Shown here: positions 60,093 through 64,000 of the stretch, piece after piece
Numbering within the stretch: position 1 is the stretch's first letter
Layout: every line of letters begins with the position of its first letter
Assembly: GCA_036389295.1 (NCBI GenBank)
Contig: DASVQB010000008.1
Span: 45,999-109,998, forward strand
Direction: 5' to 3'
Origin: AC-37 sp036389295
GTDB taxonomy: Bacteria > Actinomycetota > Thermoleophilia > Solirubrobacterales > Thermoleophilaceae
Length of the DNA stretch: 64,000 bases
Program-made: the position numbers and the translations under genes
Notes under the pieces: generated by a model
What the model saw: only the letters and a program-made list of their open reading frames with translations
What the model was told of the DNA's origin: nothing
Databases searched by the model: none

Positions 60093-61307
60093 CTAGAGAG
60101 CCGCGCGGAACAGGTCCTCGAAGTCGGCCTCGGTCGGCTCGCGCGGGTTCAGCAGCGTGCAGCCGTCGCCGACCGCGCCCTCGACGAGCGCCGGGATGCC
60201 CTCTTCCGGCACGCCGACCTGCGACAGCCGCGTGGGCAGGCCGAGCGACGCCACGAGCGCCTCCACGTGGCCGGCGAGCGACTCGCCCACCGCCTCGTCC
60301 GATCCGCCGGCGTCCAGCCCCAGCAGGTCGCTCAGGTCGCGGTAGCGATCCGCCACGTCGGGCCCACCGGCCGCGTTGAAGCGGATCACGTGCGGCAGGT
60401 TGATCGCGTTCGCGACGCCGTGCGGCACGCCGTAGTGCGCCCCGCACGGGTGCGACATCGAGTGGGTGGCCCCCAGCTCGAGCGCGATCGCCAGCGAGGC
60501 CGCGACCAGCATGTTCCCGCGCGCGTCCTCGTCGGCCGGGCCGTCGTGGACGGCGCGCTCGAGGTTGTCGCGGATCAGGCGCAGCGCGTGCAGCGAGGTG
60601 GCGTCGTTGTGCGGGCTCCAATCCGGGGTCACGTAGCTCTCCACCGCGTGCGTCATCGCGTCCATCCCGGTCGCCGCGGCCACCTGCGGCGGGAGCGTGC
60701 GGGTCGACTCGGGGTCGAGGATCGCGAGCCGCGGGTAGAGCGGGAGGTCCGCCAGCTCGAGCTTGACCTTCGCCTCGTGGTCCTTCACGACCGCGGCCAT
60801 CGAGACCTCCGAGCCGGTGCCGGCGGTGGTCGGGACGCAGGCGAGCGGCGCGACCTCGAGCGGGCGCCCCATCCCGTCCTCCTCGCGCGGCAGCGCGTAG
60901 AGCCCCTCGTAGTCGTGCACGGCGCCGCCGTGCGTGAACAGGACGGCGGCGACCTTCGCCGTGTCCATCACCGAGCCGCCGCCCACCGCCAGGAACGAGT
61001 CGGCGCCCGCCGACCCGGCCGCCTCGGCGCAGCGCTCCACCACCTCGATCGACGAGTCCTGCGGCACGTCGTCGAAGACGCCCGCCAGCTCGAGCCCGCC
61101 GCCGGTCACCCCGTCGGCCACGCGGTCGACCAGGCCGGTCGCGCGGATCGTCCGGTCGGTCACGAGCAGGACCCGCCGGGCGCCCTCCTTCATGAACTCG
61201 AACCCGGTGCCCTCCAGGAGGCCGCGGCCCGCCACCACGCGCGTCCGCGAAGAGGTGTACTGCGCGAAGTCCTTGAAGCGGCGGTGACCGACGGCGCCGG
61301 CCTCCAA
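60093..61307 (-). CDS. Iron-containing alcohol dehydrogenase family protein
   Basis: 404 aa from a TTG at 61307, directly abutting the SCP2 stop. Group III ADH motifs: GGGSVMDTAKVAAVL (NAD binding), CVPTTAGTGSEVSMAAVV, GMDAMTHAVESYVTP, and the metal-binding HSMSHPCGAHYGVPHGVANA. It oxidises or reduces an alcohol/aldehyde or hydroxy acid. It resembles hydroxyacid-oxoacid transhydrogenase or lactaldehyde-type enzymes. Probably in one operon with the SCP2 gene upstream. Confidence 0.92.
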   Translation of the reverse strand: MEAGAVGHRRFKDFAQYTSSRTRVVAGRGLLEGTGFEFMKEGARRVLLVTDRTIRATGLVDRVADGVTGGGLELAGVFDDVPQDSSIEVVERCAEAAGSAGADSFLAVGGGSVMDTAKVAAVLFTHGGAVHDYEGLYALPREEDGMGRPLEVAPLACVPTTAGTGSEVSMAAVVKDHEAKVKLELADLPLYPRLAILDPESTRTLPPQVAAATGMDAMTHAVESYVTPDWSPHNDATSLHALRLIRDNLERAVHDGPADEDARGNMLVAASLAIALELGATHSMSHPCGAHYGVPHGVANAINLPHVIRFNAAGGPDVADRYRDLSDLLGLDAGGSDEAVGESLAGHVEALVASLGLPTRLSQVGVPEEGIPALVEGAVGDGCTLLNPREPTEADFEDLFRAAL

Positions 61308-61727
61308 CTACGCGGCCTCCATGAGGTCCTGCCGGCCCGCGTTCTCGATCATCGTCCGGTAGCGCGGGAACACCGGCTTCACGAGCGGGACGAGCTTGAG
61401 GACCTTTGCGACCGGCCCCTTCGCCTTCATCTGCCCGCGCGCGAGGGCCACCGTCACGTTCACCTTGCCGAGCCAGAACCGGTGGGCGGTGTCGGCCTCC
61501 ATCGTCATGACGACCTCGGGCTCGAGGTCGCTCTCGCCGAGGTCGACCTGGGTCTCCTCGCCCTCGCGGATCTTCACGGTGATCTGCGACTCGGGGTTGC
61601 GGTACTGGTACTGGACGATCGTGTTCGCCCGCTTGAACTTCGGGCCGAGCTCGGGGTCGTCCACGAGGTCCTCGAACAGCTTCCCGATGAAGTCGTAGAC
61701 CTCCTGAGCGTCGCTGAAGTACGCCAT
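61308..61727 (-). CDS. SCP2 sterol/lipid-transfer domain protein
   Basis: 139 aa from the ATG at 61727. A single SCP2 fold: an N-terminal helix (AQEVYDFIGKLFEDLVDDPE), strands ITVKIREGEETQVDLG and EVVMTMEADTAHRFWLGKVN, then ALARGQMKAKGPVAKVLKLV. Such proteins carry acyl-CoAs, sterols or fatty acids. Its stop codon is immediately followed by the alcohol dehydrogenase start, so the two are probably co-expressed. Confidence 0.88.
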   Translation of the reverse strand: MAYFSDAQEVYDFIGKLFEDLVDDPELGPKFKRANTIVQYQYRNPESQITVKIREGEETQVDLGESDLEPEVVMTMEADTAHRFWLGKVNVTVALARGQMKAKGPVAKVLKLVPLVKPVFPRYRTMIENAGRQDLMEAA

Positions 61728-61758
61728 GCCTGCCCTCCACTCGGTTGGGAGGCGGATG

Positions 61759-62970
61759 CTAACGGGGAACCAGCCGGTAGACCGCGCCGCCGAGCGAGGT
61801 CATGTAGATCCGGCCGAGGCCGTCCTGCCCGAACGAGGAGAGGCCGCCCACCCGGAGGCCGGTGGCCTTGCGACCGCTGGCCCCGCTCGCCGTGAGCTTG
61901 ACCGAGTAGATCGTCGGGTTGCAGTTGTCGCCGTAGAGGTAGCGGCCGTAGAGGCCCTCGAGCGAGCGGTCGCGGACGACGTGGCCGCCGATCAGCGCGC
62001 AGTTGCCGCCGCTGTGGAGGCGGCTCACGAGCACCGGCGGCACGTGCCCGGGCGCCGTGCCCGAGGCGAACCGCTCGCGGCCCTCGAACCGGTTCCAGCC
62101 GAAGTTCGCGCCGCGGCCCGCGCCGTCGCCGGCCGCGACGAAGTCGACCTCGTCCCACTTGTCCTGGCCGACGTCGCCGATCGTCAGGTCGCCCGTCTTG
62201 CGGTCGAACGCGAAGCGGTACGGGTTGCGCAGGCCGTACGACCAGACCTCCCCGCGCGCGCCGGAGCGGCCGCGGAACGGGTTGTCGGCGGGCACGTCGT
62301 AGCCGCCGCCGGCCCGCGGGTCGATCCGCAGCAGCTTGGCGAGCAGGACGTCGAGCCGCTGGCCGGACCCGAGCGTGTCGCCGCCTCCGCCGCCGTCCCC
62401 CGTGCCGACGTAGAGCATCCCGTCGCGGCCGAACTGGAGCTGGCCGCCGTTGTGGTTCGGGAACCGGCTGTGGCCGATCCTGATCACGTCCCGGCGGGTG
62501 CCGGAGTCGGCCACGTCGGGGCTCGAGCGCGACCGGCGCACCTGCTGGACGCGTATGTCGCCGTTGCGGCCCGTGAAGTACAGGTAGAGGCGGCCGGAGT
62601 CGGCGTAGTCGGGCGCGAACGCGATCGAGAGGAGGCCGCGCTCGCCGCAGCACGAGACGTCGCCCCGGACGTCCAGGAACGGCCTGCTCCGGCGCTTCCC
62701 GTCGACGAGCAGGACGACCCGGCCGCGCTGCTCGACGACGAACAGCCGCCTCCCGTCGCCGGGCGGCGAGGCGACGTAGGTCGGCGAGTCGAAGCTGCCG
62801 ACCCGGGAGAGGCGCGCCAGCCGCGAGGAGGCGCCCTGCACCCCGTCGCCGCCGGCCTCGCTCGCGGGCGCGGAGTCGACGGGCGTCGGGTCGTCTGCCT
62901 CGTCGCCGTCGCAGGCGGCCACCGACAGGACGATCGCGATCAGCGCGAGGGGGACGCTGCGGCGGAGCAT
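61759..62970 (-). CDS. PQQ-dependent sugar dehydrogenase-like lipoprotein
   Basis: 403 aa from the ATG at 62970. A lipobox SVAAC (Cys20) predicts a lipid-anchored extracytoplasmic protein. After a low-complexity linker (to about 50) comes a six-bladed GSDH-type propeller: RLFVVEQRGRVVLL, GLLSIAFAPDY, FPNHNGGQLQFGRDGMLYVG, EVWSYGLRNPYRFAFD and IGDVGQDKWDEVDF. Family members oxidise aldoses with PQQ or are HHIP-like binding proteins. No PQQ synthesis genes are in the window. Confidence 0.9.
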   Translation of the reverse strand: MLRRSVPLALIAIVLSVAACDGDEADDPTPVDSAPASEAGGDGVQGASSRLARLSRVGSFDSPTYVASPPGDGRRLFVVEQRGRVVLLVDGKRRSRPFLDVRGDVSCCGERGLLSIAFAPDYADSGRLYLYFTGRNGDIRVQQVRRSRSSPDVADSGTRRDVIRIGHSRFPNHNGGQLQFGRDGMLYVGTGDGGGGGDTLGSGQRLDVLLAKLLRIDPRAGGGYDVPADNPFRGRSGARGEVWSYGLRNPYRFAFDRKTGDLTIGDVGQDKWDEVDFVAAGDGAGRGANFGWNRFEGRERFASGTAPGHVPPVLVSRLHSGGNCALIGGHVVRDRSLEGLYGRYLYGDNCNPTIYSVKLTASGASGRKATGLRVGGLSSFGQDGLGRIYMTSLGGAVYRLVPR

Positions 62971-63027
62971 GGCGGCAACGATGACAGGCGCGGGTTCAGA
63001 GCCGGTTAAAGGCGGGACGCGCCGCCG

Positions 63028-63285
63028 CTACGCCGCCACGGCGTTGTAGTAGCGGACCGCCAGGCCGGTCAGGAGCGTCTCGAAGCACTCCTCGACCGAG
63101 AGCTCGTGGTCCTCGGCGTAGTCCCGCAGGCCGCGCTCCTCGATCGCCTCGCTCTGGGCGATCACCTCGTCGACCAGGTCGGGGTGGCGGTCGGTGAAGA
63201 AGGCGCCCATCGAGTACAGGCTCGTGTCCATGAGGGACTCGAGGAACTCGCTGTCGTCCGCGGCGCGCCTGGCCACGCGCGGCAC
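63028..63285 (-). CDS. Small acidic protein, unknown
   Basis: 85 aa from the GTG at 63285 (preceded by AAGG); a second GTG at 63276 gives 82 aa. It is helical and acidic (SEFLESLMDTSLYSMGAFFT, DLVDEVIAQSEAIEERGLRD) and ends SVEECFETLLTGLAVRYYNA. No signal or membrane segment. No family recognised. Its start lies 26 bases from the divergent Nif3 gene, so both share a very short promoter region. Confidence 0.65.
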   Translation of the reverse strand: MPRVARRAADDSEFLESLMDTSLYSMGAFFTDRHPDLVDEVIAQSEAIEERGLRDYAEDHELSVEECFETLLTGLAVRYYNAVAA

Positions 63286-63310
63286 CTTACCCGGCCGATA
63301 CCTTCCCCCC

Positions 63311-64000
63311 GTGGCTCGCCGCGACGAGATCATCGCGTTCCTCGACGACCTGCTCGACGCCCGCTCGTTCGCCGACTACGGCCCGAACGGGCTCCAGGTG
63401 ACCGGCCGCGCGGAGGTGGGGCTGGTCGTGACCGGCGTGTCGGCCCACCGCGAGCTGTTCGAGCGCGCGGCCGAGGCCGGGGCCGGCATGGTCCTGTGCC
63501 ACCACGGCATGCTCTGGGACGCGGCGCCGCGGACGATCGGCGCGCAGGTCCGCGGCCGGCTCGAGGTGCTGTTCGGGGCGGACATGTCGCTGGCCGCCTA
63601 CCACCTGCCGCTCGACGCGCACGCGGAGGTGGGCAACAACGCACTGATCTGCCAGCGACTGGGTCTTCAGCGAGCCGAGGCTTTCGGCGAGGTCCTCGGG
63701 CACGAGGCCGGGTTCGTGGGACACGCCGAGGAGGAGCCGATCGCCCTCGAGGCGCTGGCCGAGCGCTGCTGCGCGGTCTTCGGGCGCGACCCGCTCGTGT
63801 TCGAGGGCGACGGCCGCCCGGTGCACCGCGTCGGCATCGTGTCCGGCGGCGGCGGCTCGAATTACGCCGACGCGATCCGGCTGGGCCTGGACGCATTCGT
63901 GACCGGTGAGCCCGAGGAGCCGGTGATGGCCACCGCGCGTGAGACGGGAGTGGCCTACCTGGCCTGCGGGCACCACGCCACGGAGACGTTCGGCGTGCGG
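63311..64000 (+). CDS. Nif3-like dinuclear metal-centre protein (partial)
   Basis: 230 codons from a GTG at 63311 to the window end; the 3' part is outside. Nif3 motifs: FADYGPNGLQVTG, LCHHGMLWDAAPRTIG with two metal-binding His, YHLPLDAHAEVGNN, and VSGGGGSNYADAIRLGLDAF followed by FVTGEPEE. ACGHHATE near the end supplies the last ligands. Family members act as GTP cyclohydrolase I type 2-like or unknown hydrolases. Confidence 0.92.
   Translation, partial: MARRDEIIAFLDDLLDARSFADYGPNGLQVTGRAEVGLVVTGVSAHRELFERAAEAGAGMVLCHHGMLWDAAPRTIGAQVRGRLEVLFGADMSLAAYHLPLDAHAEVGNNALICQRLGLQRAEAFGEVLGHEAGFVGHAEEEPIALEALAERCCAVFGRDPLVFEGDGRPVHRVGIVSGGGGSNYADAIRLGLDAFVTGEPEEPVMATARETGVAYLACGHHATETFGVR

Overview
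The window comes from a very GC-rich actinobacterium. GTG starts are frequent and ATGA/GTGA stop-start overlaps are pervasive. It carries an actinobacterial-type cyclic-di-AMP riboswitch, ECF sigma factors, many acyl-CoA enzymes and secreted beta-propellers. The overall style suggests the class Thermoleophilia (Solirubrobacterales/Gaiellales), but this is inference; no rRNA or tRNA was seen that would settle it.

Layout. 1-4,100: DegV and a TraR/DksA-like zinc-finger protein, then a minus-strand run nitrilase > TetR > four small envelope proteins chained by overlapping start/stop codons, one of only 44 aa. 4,200-8,700: DUF2804 protein, SHOCT membrane protein and a secreted neutral ceramidase, closed by a bidirectional hairpin. 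8,700-14,100: a catabolic operon (enoyl-CoA hydratase, biotin-dependent carboxyltransferase, BKACE, AMACR-like racemase, MerR). 14,100-19,700: a c-di-AMP riboswitch with a CAP-domain protein, a cupredoxin, two acyl-CoA dehydrogenases and an MBL hydrolase. One operator-like palindrome occurs before both the catabolic operon and the first dehydrogenase.

19,666-31,297 is an integrated island. Its left end lies in the 3' end of the second acyl-CoA dehydrogenase gene, and a displaced copy of that 3' end sits at 31,260-31,297. The island is visibly more A/T-rich than its surroundings. It carries a decayed integrase and excisionase, an SSB, an XRE regulator and two candidate defence loci. The first is a GHKL ATPase-nuclease with a DNA methyltransferase, next to a DUF6602 nuclease-like gene. 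The second is an HD / degenerate-STAND protein coupled to a winged-helix/TPR protein.

31,400-43,900: a four-gene chain (membrane beta-propeller, M14 peptidase with 13-residue repeats, ECF sigma, membrane propeller), a second ECF sigma/anti-sigma pair, a propeller-phosphoesterase, two SDRs, ArfB and a truncated DUF559 gene. 43,900-47,740: MBL hydrolase, PlsC-type acyltransferase, glycerol kinase, glycosyltransferase. 47,780-57,020: stand-alone biotin carrier, enoyl-CoA hydratase and bioB-bioF-bioD, then a DUF4157 protein with two HExxH motifs and a peroxiredoxin-like gene ahead of bioA, followed by rubredoxin and Nudix. The biotin genes plausibly supply the carboxylase machinery implied by the carboxyltransferase and the biotin carrier. 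57,000-64,000: secreted proteins, an RTX-repeat protein, an epimerase, twin terminator hairpins, iron alcohol dehydrogenase, SCP2, a PQQ-type sugar dehydrogenase lipoprotein and a Nif3-family gene cut by the window end.
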